A DNA stretch of 64,000 nucleotides from an uncultured Psychrobacter sp. (GTDB lineage Bacteria > Pseudomonadota > Gammaproteobacteria > Pseudomonadales > Moraxellaceae): the NCBI RefSeq assembly GCF_947488565.1, contig NZ_CANKZC010000003.1:124001-188000 (forward strand), given 5' to 3'. The notes beneath the pieces were generated by a model. That model was not told the DNA's origin and made no database searches. It saw only the letters and a program-made list of their open reading frames with translations. Made by a program: the position numbers and the translations under genes. Of this stretch, positions 19,649 to 29,675 are shown piece after piece. Positions within the stretch are counted from its first letter, which is position 1. The number at the start of each line of letters is the position of its first letter.

Positions 19649-20326
19649 ATGACTAAAACATCAGTTTCAGATATGTCAAAAAAAGGGCCTATATTGTATC
19701 TGCTGACTAATGATGATGAGTTTGATTTGCTTTATGCCAAGTTAGCGGCAGCTTTAGCGACAGGTACGATAGGGTTGTTACAAATCAGAAGGAAACGGGT
19801 ATTGGCACAGCCAAATGGTAAAGAGCAGTTGTATAGTGAAGCCGTAAAAATAGTCGCACTGGCTAAACGATACAGGGTACCAGTCATCATAAACGACGAT
19901 GTTGCTTTGGCTGCCAAGCTTGGCGTGGGGGTACATCTTGGACAACAAGATGGTGCTATCGACGAAGCTAAACAACAATTAAAAATCAACCAAATTATTG
20001 GTCGCACTTGTCATGGAGATATGGCCCTTATTAAAGAAGCGATTTCTTCAAACGCAACTTACATTGCTATGGGCGCTATATTTGCCTCGTCTACTAAACC
20101 CAATGCCAACATTATCACTCGACAGCAACTTATCGATGGCTGCCAATATGCCACTCACAATAATACTGATGTTTGTCTTATCGGGGGACTAACGGCTGAA
20201 AACATTCTTCAATTAAAAGGACTGCCTATTGCTTATATTGCCGTGGTTGGGGATATTATAGATTTGCCTGTACAGTCGATAGAGGAGCGCTGTCAAGAAT
20301 GGCAACAGGCACTTACCAACTGGTAA
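19649..20326 (+). CDS. thiE: Thiamine phosphate synthase family protein
   Basis: The 225-residue TIM-barrel protein resembles ThiE, which couples HMP diphosphate with thiazole phosphate to make thiamine monophosphate. Diagnostic segments in order are IGLLQIRRKR, VPVIINDDVALAAKLGVGVHLGQQD, IGRTCHGD, YIAMGAIFASSTKPNA, CLIGGLT, and IAVVGDI. The LGQQD and IGRTCH blocks differ slightly from the classical LGQED and IGVSTH forms, so some caution about activity is justified. The gene stands alone, with a clear AAGGATAAAC site, and is convergent with the DksA-like gene. Confidence 0.86.
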   Translation: MTKTSVSDMSKKGPILYLLTNDDEFDLLYAKLAAALATGTIGLLQIRRKRVLAQPNGKEQLYSEAVKIVALAKRYRVPVIINDDVALAAKLGVGVHLGQQDGAIDEAKQQLKINQIIGRTCHGDMALIKEAISSNATYIAMGAIFASSTKPNANIITRQQLIDGCQYATHNNTDVCLIGGLTAENILQLKGLPIAYIAVVGDIIDLPVQSIEERCQEWQQALTNW

Positions 20327-20366
20327 ATACCTGCCTAAAAATTCAATAATGTACTGTATAAAGAAC

Positions 20367-20696
20367 CTATTCAGCATGATCCATACATAAGGTAGCGTAA
20401 GGCAATGCTTCTAAACGCTTTTCTTCTATAGGTTCACCGCACACTTCACATTCACCATAAGTACCATTTTCAATACGGCTTAAAGCGTTTTCGACATAAA
20501 TAAGACTTTGTCTTGCTTCACCTAATAAGTTTTTTCGCATGTCGTTTTGACGGTATGAGATGGCTTGATCATCCCAATGTTCGTTCAAACTGTCTTGTGG
20601 ATGTTGAATATGATCTTCAATTTTATTGATGCGAGTTTCATACTCTTCTTTTAATTTTAGTAGGTCTTGTTTGGCAGCGTCAAAATCAATGCTCAT
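20367..20696 (-). CDS. DksA/TraR-family zinc-finger protein
   Basis: This 109-residue protein has a coiled-coil-prone helical region (about residues 5-80) and a C-terminal zinc-finger-like segment (YGECEVCGEPIEEKRL...ATLCMDH). It is shorter than true DksA (about 150) and belongs with the short DksA-like/TraR proteins that bind the RNA polymerase secondary channel. The final pair is C-x2-H instead of C-x2-C, so if zinc is bound the ligands would be C3H. Start 20696 is chosen for GGAG six bases upstream; a TTG four codons earlier is less likely. Confidence 0.85.
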   Translation of the reverse strand: MSIDFDAAKQDLLKLKEEYETRINKIEDHIQHPQDSLNEHWDDQAISYRQNDMRKNLLGEARQSLIYVENALSRIENGTYGECEVCGEPIEEKRLEALPYATLCMDHAE

Positions 20697-20720
20697 TATA
20701 CTCTCCAAATGGGTTGTTGT

Positions 20721-20761
20721 TATTTTCTATAAAGCTATTTTCTATAAAGTTATTATCTATA
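20721..20761. repeat. Short tandem repeat of TATTTTCTATAAAG, period 15
   Basis: TATTTTCTATAAAG occurs at 20721-20734 and 20736-20749, with a degraded third unit (TATTATCTATA) at 20751. It sits in the 378-base gap between the dksA-like gene and pgk. The rest of that gap holds no gene I can see. Confidence 0.6.
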
Positions 20762-21074
20762 CATCGAGGGTCATAAAGTTTTTTGCGAATAGATAACCTC
20801 TTATACTAAGATGATTGATCAATCAGTGCCACCACGAAATGTTACTAACTCTTCAAGACATCTTGTGATTGTGACTACTGATTGCATATATATTCTCAAT
20901 AATGAATATTAAATGTTTGTAGTGGTGAATTTTTGTGAAGAATTTACGGTTAAGCTTGTTTTTTGCCTAGAATGAATGCGCTCTATTGTATAAACTACGG
21001 CTCATACAGTAATAGCAGTTAAATTAATTTGTTAAAACGGTAGATAAAATAATCAACGTAGCCTAGGAGCGATC

Positions 21075-22292
21075 ATGAATTTTTTACGTATGAGTGAGCT
21101 GACCTTAACGGATAAAGTAGTATTGATCCGAGAAGATCTTAATGTCCCTATTAAAGATGGCAAAGTTGCGAGTGATGCACGTTTGCAGGCCAGCTTGCCA
21201 ACCATCAAGATGGCGTTAGATAAGGGAGCAGCTGTCATTGTATGTTCACATCTAGGTCGTCCAACAGAAGGCGCTCCTGAATCGAAATACTCTCTTGCGC
21301 CTGTCGCTGAGTATTTAACGTCCAATCTAGCAGGACAAATAAAACAGCCAGTAATGCTTAGCAATGATTATCTTGAGCAAGGCGTAGATATTACAGCTGG
21401 TGAAGTGGTTTTATTAGAAAATGTTCGTTTTAATAAAGGCGAAAAAAACAATGACACTGCGCTGTCGGAAGCTTATGCCAGTTTGTGCGATGTATTTGTA
21501 ATGGATGCATTTGGTACGGCTCATCGGGCGCAGGCTTCTACGGAAGGGGTGACTCAAGCCATGCGTCAAGCTAATAAGACGGTATGTGCCGGTCCATTAC
21601 TCGCCGCTGAGCTAGATGCATTAAGTTTAGCGCTCAAGACTCCAGCTCAGCCGATGCTAGCCATTGTTGGCGGCTCTAAAGTCTCTACCAAGCTTGAAGT
21701 TCTTCATAGCTTAGCGGATATCTGCAGTCAAATTATTGTTGGCGGCGGTATAGCAAATACCTTTTTGGCAGCGCAAGGCCATAGCGTCGGTGCATCATTG
21801 TATGAAGCAGAGTTAGTCGATACAGCTCGTCAAATCATGACTAAGACTGATATCTTGTTGCCTGAATTTGTGGTTGTTGCTGATAAAAATGACATTAATT
21901 TTGATGATTTTATAGGCTCGTTGCAGCAAGCAAAAGCCACTGTTAAAGCAGTGAGCGATATTGGCGACGATGATATGATATTAGACATTGCGCCGCAAAG
22001 TGCTGAGCAACTGGCTGATGCCATTATCAACGCCAAAACTATACTGTGGAATGGTCCAGTTGGTGTATTCGAAGTAGACGCCTTTGGCGCTGGTACTGAG
22101 ATTTTAGCGCGAGCAGTAGAAGATAGCGATGGGTTTTCGATAGCGGGTGGAGGTGACACTTTGGCTGCCATTGATAAATATAAAGTGGCTGATAATGTAA
22201 GCTATATGTCTACAGGTGGTGGAGCGTTCTTAGAGTTTGTTGAAGGCAAGACTTTACCTGCCGTAGCTGCCTTACAAATTATAGAAAAATAG
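21075..22292 (+). CDS. pgk: Phosphoglycerate kinase
   Basis: This 405-residue glycolytic enzyme makes ATP and 3-phosphoglycerate from 1,3-bisphosphoglycerate. Visible motifs are [51 protein letters not shown], the nucleotide-binding [13 protein letters not shown], and C-terminal [16 protein letters not shown]. Length matches the bacterial family. The start is set by TAGGAGCGATC. Three glycolytic genes in this window (gpmI, pgk, fba) stand apart rather than in one operon. Confidence 0.97.
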   Translation: MNFLRMSELTLTDKVVLIREDLNVPIKDGKVASDARLQASLPTIKMALDKGAAVIVCSHLGRPTEGAPESKYSLAPVAEYLTSNLAGQIKQPVMLSNDYLEQGVDITAGEVVLLENVRFNKGEKNNDTALSEAYASLCDVFVMDAFGTAHRAQASTEGVTQAMRQANKTVCAGPLLAAELDALSLALKTPAQPMLAIVGGSKVSTKLEVLHSLADICSQIIVGGGIANTFLAAQGHSVGASLYEAELVDTARQIMTKTDILLPEFVVVADKNDINFDDFIGSLQQAKATVKAVSDIGDDDMILDIAPQSAEQLADAIINAKTILWNGPVGVFEVDAFGAGTEILARAVEDSDGFSIAGGGDTLAAIDKYKVADNVSYMSTGGGAFLEFVEGKTLPAVAALQIIEK

Positions 22293-22617
22293 CTGTTTAA
22301 AGATAAACGGTTATAAATACAGTATGAAAGGTAACAGCATTATTACTGTAAAATTACCAAATATTAATATAAGTCACGCTACTAGTAACATTACGCGTAC
22401 AAATGAAATCTAATATTTAAGGTAGGCTATATAGATGTTATCAGCTGTGCTTGTTATCTAATAAGAACAATGAGTATATAAAGTTGATAATTGAGGATTA
22501 TTATTAAGCAGTTATTATTTGTTAATATACTGAAAATTATTATTGCATGTCTTATTTGCTACCTATAAAATAGCGCCACCATGTATTTTGACATGCATTA
22601 TTTATGAGGGGTTTATT
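22293..22617 (+). other. Intergenic region with no recognised feature
   Basis: AT-rich, with no open frame of note and no convincing hairpin terminator after pgk. It must include the promoter of the small lipoprotein gene; I could not assign one. Confidence 0.5.
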
Positions 22618-23004
22618 ATGTTAAAACGTCATTTGTTACTTGCTAGTGTCCTTGCTGGTACGTTTGCAGTCACTGCGTGTAGCCAACAAACTGAAGAGCA
22701 AACAGAAGCTGCGGTTGAATCTGCGGGTGATGATATTGCTGCCAATACAGAAGAAGCTGCTAATGAAACTGAAGCTGCTGCACAAGAAGCTGAAGTAGCT
22801 GCTCAAGAAGCTGGTACAGAAGTTGCTGAAGGCGCTGAAACAGCTGGTGCGGCTGCTACTGATGCTTTAGAAAATACTGGTGATGCTATTGCTGAAGGCA
22901 CAAACGAAGTTGTTGAAGGTACTGCTGCAGCGGTATCTGAAGGTGCAGACGCTGTTGCTGAAGGTGCAAACGAAGTTGAAGTTGAAGCTGAGCAACAGTA
23001 CTAA
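22618..23004 (+). CDS. Small Ala/Glu-rich lipoprotein
   Basis: Translation from 22618 gives 128 residues. The start is supported by TGAGGGG, and the first 20 residues form a lipoprotein signal ending TVxAC-like (FAVTAC), so the mature protein should be lipidated at Cys20. The rest is a low-complexity, acidic, Ala- and Glu-rich chain with repeating units such as AVAEGANEV and AAQEAEVAA, probably a long amphipathic helix. It may be a periplasmic spacer or envelope protein. No specific function can be assigned. Confidence 0.8.
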   Translation: MLKRHLLLASVLAGTFAVTACSQQTEEQTEAAVESAGDDIAANTEEAANETEAAAQEAEVAAQEAGTEVAEGAETAGAAATDALENTGDAIAEGTNEVVEGTAAAVSEGADAVAEGANEVEVEAEQQY

Positions 23005-23110
23005 GCAATTTCGCTTAGTAATCTAATAGTCAATGTATTGATTACTGTTAGATGAGACGTTAAGCTATAATTATTAGACGAATACTTACTCTATAAGCCC
23101 TGAAAAATTT

Positions 23111-23142
23111 AAAAAGCCTTGACAGTAGTCAGGGCTTTTTTG
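23111..23142 (+). terminator. Rho-independent terminator after small lipoprotein gene
   Basis: AAAAAGCCTTGAC and GTCAGGGCTTTTTT form a strong hairpin with an AGTA loop. Confidence 0.9.
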
Positions 23143-23256
23143 TGCTCGTTATTTGACAGAGACCATGAAAGTTAGATTACTGTAAATATCAACGATTTGG
23201 AAAACTGACCAGATAAATAAATACTGGTGTAACTGCTACGAGGCGTAGATAATTTT

Positions 23257-23265
23257 TGCTATAAT
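23257..23265 (+). promoter_or_regulatory. Extended -10 promoter candidate for fba
   Basis: TGCTATAAT is a perfect extended -10 box about 198 bases upstream of the aldolase start. No good -35 hexamer is seen at the expected spacing. The leader between it and the gene has no obvious open frame. Confidence 0.5.
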
Positions 23266-23462
23266 CACCCCGCTATAATTCGGGTAAGTAAACAACGTGA
23301 TTATTGTTTATGGTTGCAGTTTGCGTTTAACGCTGAGTAATCGTTGGGTTTAATCTGGTTTTTAAGCTTACCCTATTTTTTAGTATACCTATCATGCTCA
23401 GTGCATGATATTTTGCAGTTTTCAATAACGTTATTATTTTAAAACCAATCAGAGAGCGTTTT

Positions 23463-24500
23463 ATGGCCCTAATCTCCTTACGTCAACTTTTAGATCACGC
23501 CGCTGAGCACAACTACGGTGTGCCTGCTTTTAACGTAAATAATTTGGAGCAAATGCGAGCGATTATGATGGCCGCCGATGCTTGCGACTCTCCTGTCATT
23601 GTACAAGCCAGTGCTGGCGCGCGTAAGTACGCTGGTTCGGCATTTTTACGACACTTGATTATTGCCGCTATCGAAGAATGGCCTCATATCCCAGTTGTTA
23701 TGCATCAAGACCATGGCATGTCACCGGCCATTTGCCAACGCTCAATTCAGCTTGGATTTTCTTCAGTTATGATGGATGGCTCACTGGGTGAAGATGGTAA
23801 AACGCCGATGGATTATGACTATAATGCGAGTGTGACGCGTGAAGTCGTCAAGCTTGCTCATGCTTGCGGCGTCTCTGTAGAGGGTGAGATTGGTTGTCTA
23901 GGTAGTCTTGAGACTGGTATGGCTGGCGAAGAAGACGGTTCAGGGGCAGAAGGCGTTCTTGATCATGAGCAGCTGTTGACCAGTGCGGACGAAGCTGAGC
24001 AATTTGTCAAAGACACCAATGTTGATGCACTAGCGATTGCGATTGGTACCAGTCATGGTGCTTATAAGTTTACGCGTCCACCCACAGGCGATATCTTATC
24101 AATTGAACGCGTGAAAGAGATTCATGCACGTATACCCAATACTCATCTTGTCATGCATGGCTCATCATCAGTGCCGCAAGAATGGTTAAAAGTCATCAAT
24201 GAGAATGGTGGAGATATCGGCGAAACTTACGGTGTGCCAGTTGAGCAAATCGTAGAAGCCATTAAGCATGGTGTGCGTAAGGTGAATATCGATACTGATT
24301 TACGTTTAGCGTCAACAGGTGCTATTCGTGAATACTTGGCAAACAATCCTAGTGAGTTTGATCCGCGTAAATATTTTAAAGCTTCTATGGTAGCAATGTC
24401 AGATATCTGTAGTAACCGCTTTGAGGCCTTTGGTTCTGCTGGTCAAGCGCATAAAATTCGTCCAATTAGCCTTGAAGGCATGGTTGATTTTTATCAATAA
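23463..24500 (+). CDS. fba: Class II fructose-1,6-bisphosphate aldolase
   Basis: This zinc-dependent aldolase of 345 residues interconverts fructose-1,6-bisphosphate with the two triose phosphates. Motifs include the N-terminal [10 protein letters not shown], the metal-binding [47 protein letters not shown], and [13 protein letters not shown]. The length and sequence match the class IIA 'Calvin cycle' subtype rather than E. coli FbaA. The start has GAGAGCG upstream. Stands alone, downstream of a terminator. Confidence 0.96.
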   Translation: MALISLRQLLDHAAEHNYGVPAFNVNNLEQMRAIMMAADACDSPVIVQASAGARKYAGSAFLRHLIIAAIEEWPHIPVVMHQDHGMSPAICQRSIQLGFSSVMMDGSLGEDGKTPMDYDYNASVTREVVKLAHACGVSVEGEIGCLGSLETGMAGEEDGSGAEGVLDHEQLLTSADEAEQFVKDTNVDALAIAIGTSHGAYKFTRPPTGDILSIERVKEIHARIPNTHLVMHGSSSVPQEWLKVINENGGDIGETYGVPVEQIVEAIKHGVRKVNIDTDLRLASTGAIREYLANNPSEFDPRKYFKASMVAMSDICSNRFEAFGSAGQAHKIRPISLEGMVDFYQ

Positions 24501-24614
24501 GCCAACCTTTTAAAAAGTTTGATTTAGGATTTGCTTAAGGGGTATTAGATGTATGTATACTAATGCTCCTTATATAAAAGTTTCTTATAAATTGTTTATG
24601 ACAGGTGAGGTACT

Positions 24615-25235
24615 ATGATTGGACTTATTACTGGGCAAGTACAATATTTAATGGCACCGACAGCCTGTATCATGACAGCCTCAGGCGTAGGTTATGATAT
24701 CGAGCTACCATTACCCTCATTTTGTCAGCTACAGTTGGAACAGCAAGCAAGCATCTGGACGCATTTTCATGTCCGAGAGGACGCGCAGTTGCTGTATGGC
24801 TTTATCGATCGAAAAGAGCGTGATGTCTTTCGCCAGCTTATTAAGATTAATGGGGTTGGGGCCAAGATGGCGCTTGCCATGCTGTCTGCTATGTCAGCAG
24901 CTGAGCTAAAAATGCATGTGGCGCAGGACTCAGAAACCGCGCTTACTCGTATACCAGGTATCGGTAAAAAAACAGCACAGCGTTTATTGATTGAGCTTAA
25001 AGATAAGCTTAAAAATATCGAAGTCGATGATAGTCATTTAGAGTTTGACATTCAGCCAGTGCCGGTCACGCAGGAAGGAAGTATCATTGCTGAAGTAGAG
25101 GGCGCACTGATTAGCTTGGGCTATAAAGAAAAAGAAGCACAGCAGGCAATTAAAGCTGCCAAAAGTAACGGTGATGTCTTTGCTGATACGCAAAGCTTGT
25201 TAAAAGCTACCTTACAGCAGTTATCTGGTTTTTAG
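24615..25235 (+). CDS. ruvA: Holliday junction branch migration protein RuvA
   Basis: RuvA tetramers bind four-way DNA junctions and recruit RuvB. The 206 residues show the N-terminal OB fold (MIGLITGQVQYL), helix-hairpin-helix motifs LIKINGVGAKMAL and LTRIPGIGKKTAQRLLIELKDKL, and a C-terminal RuvB-binding domain (GALISLGYKEKEAQQAI). GAGGT precedes the start. ruvB follows 146 bases downstream with a weak hairpin (AAGCGACACTAGTTGTCGCTT, 25270-25290) in between; read-through is probable. Confidence 0.96.
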   Translation: MIGLITGQVQYLMAPTACIMTASGVGYDIELPLPSFCQLQLEQQASIWTHFHVREDAQLLYGFIDRKERDVFRQLIKINGVGAKMALAMLSAMSAAELKMHVAQDSETALTRIPGIGKKTAQRLLIELKDKLKNIEVDDSHLEFDIQPVPVTQEGSIIAEVEGALISLGYKEKEAQQAIKAAKSNGDVFADTQSLLKATLQQLSGF

Positions 25236-25381
25236 CCTATCTGTCTTACATATATAGTTATCTATGGATAAGCGACACTAGTTGTCGCTTATTTTCGTTT
25301 TAATGCATACTTTAAAACGTTTTACATGACTTATCCGCTAGGTTTGGTTATGCTATTTATTACCTTTACCTTCTTAATATA

Positions 25382-26377
25382 ATGATAGAACCTATGATGC
25401 AAGACCGCTTAATTAATCCGCTAGAAGGGGGAGATGATGCCCCTGATAGCAACATTCGTCCTTCGCTTCTGTCTGAATATATCGGTCAGCCAGTTGTGCG
25501 TGAACAGATGGAAGTCTTTATTGGTGCCGCGCGAGGTCGTGATGAGGCATTAGATCATACTTTGATTTTTGGTCCGCCTGGTTTGGGTAAGACGACGCTT
25601 GCTAATATTATTGCTCGTGAAATGGGTGGTAATCTGCGCTCGACATCAGGCCCTGTACTTGAGCGTCCAGGTGACCTAGCCGCCATGCTAACCAATTTAG
25701 AAGCTGGTGATGTGTTGTTTATTGATGAAATTCATCGTTTAAGCTCAGTCATTGAAGAGATACTATATCCAGCAATGGAAGACTTTCAGCTTGATATTAT
25801 GATTGGCGAAGGCCCTGCTGCACGCTCTATCAAACTTGATTTGCCGCCTTTTACTTTGGTAGCAGCGACGACGCGAGCGGGGCTTTTGACTTCACCACTG
25901 CGTGATCGCTTTGGTATCGTTCAGCGCCTTGAGTTTTATAATATTGCTGATCTGACAACTATTGTCAGCCGAGCGGCGCGCCTAATGCGTGTTTCAATGA
26001 GCGAAGATGGTGCTATCGAGATTGCACGCCGTGCGCGAGGTACGCCAAGGATTGCTAATCGCTTATTACGGCGAGTACGTGATTATGCTGAAGTAAGAGG
26101 GGATGGTAGTATCAACGGTGTTATCGCTGCTAGTGCGCTAGATATGCTAGCAGTCGATCGGCGCGGTCTAGATCATCTTGATAGGCGTTATATTGAAATT
26201 TTGCATGAACGCTTTGACGGTGGTCCGGCAGGCGTGGAAGCAGTGGCAGCAGCCATGGCAGAAGATCGCGGTACACTTGAAGATGTGATCGAGCCCTATT
26301 TGATTCAGCAAGGTTATGTATTACGTACGGCTCGTGGTCGAATACTAACTCAAGTGGCGATTGATCAGATACAGTAA
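25382..26377 (+). CDS. ruvB: Holliday junction branch migration helicase RuvB
   Basis: RuvB is the AAA+ motor that drives branch migration. The 331 residues contain Walker [12 protein letters not shown], Walker [10 protein letters not shown], sensor and arginine-finger region [18 protein letters not shown], and the C-terminal winged helix with [17 protein letters not shown]. Length is normal. The start region has two nearby ATG groups (25382 and about 25394) without a clear ribosome-binding site, so the exact N-terminus is uncertain by a few residues. Confidence 0.96.
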   Translation: MIEPMMQDRLINPLEGGDDAPDSNIRPSLLSEYIGQPVVREQMEVFIGAARGRDEALDHTLIFGPPGLGKTTLANIIAREMGGNLRSTSGPVLERPGDLAAMLTNLEAGDVLFIDEIHRLSSVIEEILYPAMEDFQLDIMIGEGPAARSIKLDLPPFTLVAATTRAGLLTSPLRDRFGIVQRLEFYNIADLTTIVSRAARLMRVSMSEDGAIEIARRARGTPRIANRLLRRVRDYAEVRGDGSINGVIAASALDMLAVDRRGLDHLDRRYIEILHERFDGGPAGVEAVAAAMAEDRGTLEDVIEPYLIQQGYVLRTARGRILTQVAIDQIQ

Positions 26378-26400
26378 AAACCATCTGACTGCTTGAATAA

Positions 26401-26443
26401 AAAATGCGCCTACTTTATGGATGTAAAGTAGGCGCATTTTTTG
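26401..26443. terminator. Bidirectional terminator between ruvB and the D-lactate dehydrogenase gene
   Basis: AAAATGCGCCTACTTTA and TAAAGTAGGCGCATTTTTT form a near-perfect long stem with A and T runs, serving both convergent genes. Confidence 0.92.
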
Positions 26444-26455
26444 TGTAGGCTTATT

Positions 26456-27898
26456 TTATACTTCTACTGCTTGAGGTGTTTCTATTACTAAAGGCTGAGG
26501 CCAAATCTTACCAGGGTTTAGGATATTGTTTGGATCAAGAGCGGACTTGATGGCTTGCATTAGCGGTATGGCGTTGCCATGTTCTTGATCCATGTATTTT
26601 TGCTTACCTTGACCGATGCCATGTTCACCAGTACAAGTGCCATCCATCTCGATAGCACGTATAGCCAACCGTCCGATGATCTCGTCAGCTTTGGCAGTCT
26701 CTACTGGATCATCAGTATCAACCAATAATAAAACATGAAAATTGCCATCGCCAACATGACCGACCATAGGGCCTATCATTCCAGCGTCTGCAATGTCTTT
26801 TGCGGTAGCGCTGACACATTCAGCCAAGCGCGAAATAGGCACACAGGCATCAGTCGATAAGGCTTTTGCTTCTGGACGCAGGGCCGAGCTGGCATGATAA
26901 GCATTATGACGCGCTTGCCACAGACGTTTGCGCTCAGCTTCATTAGTATCCCAAACAAAGTCAGTACCGCCAAACTCTTCGATAATATCATTAAAAGTCT
27001 GTGCTTGTTCGCGTACGCTCGCTTCAGTCCCATGAAACTCTACAAACAATGTAGGTGTCTCAAGTAGATCAAGATTTGCGTATTGGTTGCAGGCTTTTAC
27101 TTGTAAAGCATCAAGCAATTCGATTCGAGCGATAGGTAAGCACATCTGAATGGTAAGCATGACGGCCTGACAGGCATCTTCAATCGTTGGAAAATGACAA
27201 AGACCACTACCAACACATTCACTAAGCCCAAACAGTTTGAGCGTGACTTCGGTGACGATACCAAGCGTACCTTCAGAGCCTATCATTAAGCGCGTCAAAT
27301 CATAACCTGCAGCCGACTTCTTGGCACGCGTACCAGTTCGTACGATCTCTCCGTTTGCTGTCACCACTTCAAGCGCCAGTACCACATCTTTCATCGTGCC
27401 ATAGCGTACTGCGTTAGTACCTGAGGCGCGGGTCGCCACCATACCGCCGATACTAGCATTGGCGCCTGGGTCTATCGGGAAAAACAAACCTGTATCACGC
27501 AGATAATGATTCAGCTGCTCACGCGTGACGCCTGGCTGTACAGTCACTGTCAAATCTTCGTTATTGACTTGCAAGATAGCATCTAGCGCATGCATATCAA
27601 TTGACAGTCCGCCATAAGGAGCATTTAATTGACCCTCAAGCGATGAGCCAATACCGAAAGCAATGACTGGCATTTTATGTCGGTTACAAATCGCAACCGC
27701 TTTAGCGACGTCGTGTTTATCTTGTGCAGTCAGTACGGCATCTGGTGGCTGGTTGGCAAGCCATGTCATGGTATGGCCGTGTTGTTCACAGACTGTCAGA
27801 TTGGCACTGAGTTGCTCGCCAAACTGAGCTTGTAGCTCACTAATAGCGGCACTATAGTCTGGTTTAGTGGGTATAGCATTAACCTGAGAGCTGATCAT
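26456..27898 (-). CDS. FAD-linked oxidase, D-lactate dehydrogenase type
   Basis: The 480-residue protein has an N-terminal PCMH-type FAD domain (VIAFGIGSSLEGQ, VQPGVTREQL, PGANASIGGMVATRASG) and the FAD-oxidase C-terminal domain ending with MDGTCTGEHGIGQGKQKY and LNPGKIW. This architecture fits respiratory D-lactate dehydrogenases (LDHD/Dld2 type) and glycolate oxidase GlcD; I favour D-lactate because no glcE/glcF genes are adjacent. It starts 29 bases after ubiB on the same strand, so it is probably cotranscribed with the ubiquinone genes that supply its likely electron acceptor. Confidence 0.87.
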   Translation of the reverse strand: MISSQVNAIPTKPDYSAAISELQAQFGEQLSANLTVCEQHGHTMTWLANQPPDAVLTAQDKHDVAKAVAICNRHKMPVIAFGIGSSLEGQLNAPYGGLSIDMHALDAILQVNNEDLTVTVQPGVTREQLNHYLRDTGLFFPIDPGANASIGGMVATRASGTNAVRYGTMKDVVLALEVVTANGEIVRTGTRAKKSAAGYDLTRLMIGSEGTLGIVTEVTLKLFGLSECVGSGLCHFPTIEDACQAVMLTIQMCLPIARIELLDALQVKACNQYANLDLLETPTLFVEFHGTEASVREQAQTFNDIIEEFGGTDFVWDTNEAERKRLWQARHNAYHASSALRPEAKALSTDACVPISRLAECVSATAKDIADAGMIGPMVGHVGDGNFHVLLLVDTDDPVETAKADEIIGRLAIRAIEMDGTCTGEHGIGQGKQKYMDQEHGNAIPLMQAIKSALDPNNILNPGKIWPQPLVIETPQAVEV

Positions 27899-27927
27899 AA
27901 CTTATCCTTGTTAGTAAAGCGGCAGCT

Positions 27928-29589
27928 TTAAGCTAAGATGCGCCAAACGACCGCTAGTATGGCCAAAATATAAAACACAGGTGATAGCCAGCCGACCACT
28001 TGCGTTGCTATGGCGACACATAAGCCAAATCCTGCTAATGCTAGCCAGTCGCGGCGGCGATCATTGAGCATGTCTGCACGTATCTGCTGAATCTCACGTA
28101 GCTGACTGTCTTGACGCGACCCTTGCGAAGCAAGACTTTGCAGACCTTGATCTAGCAGTTTTGGAATGTCAGTACTGGACAATAGAATCTCTGGTAGCTG
28201 TGCACGTATCTGTTGGAAGTTACGCATAGGATCAAGCTGCTCTTTAATCCAGCTGCTTAAGATCGGTTTGGCCAATGACCAGATGTCCAAATCTGGATAC
28301 AAGTCACGACCAAGGCCTTCAACATGTACCAAAGTTTTTAGTAACAACATCAATTGAGGTGGAATGCTCATATGATGGCGACGGGCAATGTCTAAAATTT
28401 GCATTAAGACGCCAGCAAAATCAATCTCATTGATAGACTTTTGTAGCATCGGACCAACGGTGCGTTTCATATCGCGCATCAAAGCATGTTTGTCAGTATT
28501 AGGTGGAATCCAGCCAGCACGGCTGACGATATCGACCATAGCAGTGAAGTTGTTGTTCATGACGGCCAATAGCATACGCGCTACAATCAACTGGTCGTCT
28601 TTCGATAGCGTGCCCATGATGGCACAATCAAGACCAATATAACGCGGTTCATGACCAAGGTCGACTGCTTGTATGTTATCTCCCAATGTCTTAACTGGTG
28701 GGGTCTCTACAAAGACATTCCCCGGATGCATATCGGCATGAAAGAAGTTATCTCGAAAAACTTGGGTAAAAAATATCGTTAATCCTTTTTCTGCGAGTGT
28801 TGCTCGATCATAGCCTAACTGATCAAAGACATGCGTTTGTGAGATTGGTACGCCTTGAATGCGTTCCATGACCATGACATTTTTTGCAGCGTCATAAACC
28901 TCAGGTACATACATCAATGCCGAACCCAAAAAGTTGTTACGCATCTGAGTGGTGTTGTCTGCCTCTAAAGTCAAATCCAGCTCGTTGAGCATGACTTGAC
29001 GATAGTCTTCAACGATATCAACTATATGTATCGCACGTGCCGCTTCGATTCGTGCCGATGCCCAACTGGCAAGCTCACGTAATAGCTCAAAATCTGCAAC
29101 AATAGTTGTGCGGATATTGGGCCGCACGACCTTTACTACGACTTCACGACCATCTCTCAATGCTGCGGTATGTACTTGAGCAATGGAGGCTGCGGCTAAT
29201 GGTTTGACGTCAAAGCGAGCAAATAGCGTCTCAACAGACTGACCCAGACCATGTTTTGGATTTTGAATTTGAGAGATGGCGATATCAGCGTCAAAAGGTT
29301 TTACCTTATCTTGTAACTGAATCAGTTGTTCAATAATTTCAGGTGGCACTAAGTCACGACGGGTGGATAATAGCTGACCAAGCTTTAAAAACAGCGTGCC
29401 CATATCTTCTAGTGCATACTTAATCGCGTTTGGCTGATGCTTTTTACCCCAAGCCGCTGGGTGCATCCGAATCAGACGTAAGATTGGCTGTAGCTGAGGA
29501 GATTCCTCAGCCGTAAAGTGAGTATCAATACGGTAGCTTGCAGCGATACGCCAAAGTTCGAGAAGACGGGCGCGGTAGGATAATAGCAT
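27928..29589 (-). CDS. ubiB: Ubiquinone biosynthesis kinase-like protein UbiB
   Basis: UbiB is an atypical ADCK/ABC1-family kinase-like ATPase needed for ubiquinone synthesis. The 553 residues show KxGQ motif LFLKLGQLLSTRRDLVP, the Ala-rich loop AAASIAQVHTA, VVVKVVRPN, the ExD-like LNELDLTLEADN, and the HADMHPGN catalytic segment. Two C-terminal hydrophobic helices (about 515-550) should anchor it in the inner membrane. It sits second to last in the ubiE-ubiJ-ubiB operon, in the conserved enterobacterial order. Confidence 0.95.
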   Translation of the reverse strand: MLLSYRARLLELWRIAASYRIDTHFTAEESPQLQPILRLIRMHPAAWGKKHQPNAIKYALEDMGTLFLKLGQLLSTRRDLVPPEIIEQLIQLQDKVKPFDADIAISQIQNPKHGLGQSVETLFARFDVKPLAAASIAQVHTAALRDGREVVVKVVRPNIRTTIVADFELLRELASWASARIEAARAIHIVDIVEDYRQVMLNELDLTLEADNTTQMRNNFLGSALMYVPEVYDAAKNVMVMERIQGVPISQTHVFDQLGYDRATLAEKGLTIFFTQVFRDNFFHADMHPGNVFVETPPVKTLGDNIQAVDLGHEPRYIGLDCAIMGTLSKDDQLIVARMLLAVMNNNFTAMVDIVSRAGWIPPNTDKHALMRDMKRTVGPMLQKSINEIDFAGVLMQILDIARRHHMSIPPQLMLLLKTLVHVEGLGRDLYPDLDIWSLAKPILSSWIKEQLDPMRNFQQIRAQLPEILLSSTDIPKLLDQGLQSLASQGSRQDSQLREIQQIRADMLNDRRRDWLALAGFGLCVAIATQVVGWLSPVFYILAILAVVWRILA

Positions 29590-29675
29590 GGGCGGTGGTT
29601 ACTCTAAGTAGTTACTTGAAACAAACAGAACAGTCTAGATAAGAATGCGGATAAGATGAATAAGGTAAACTATAT

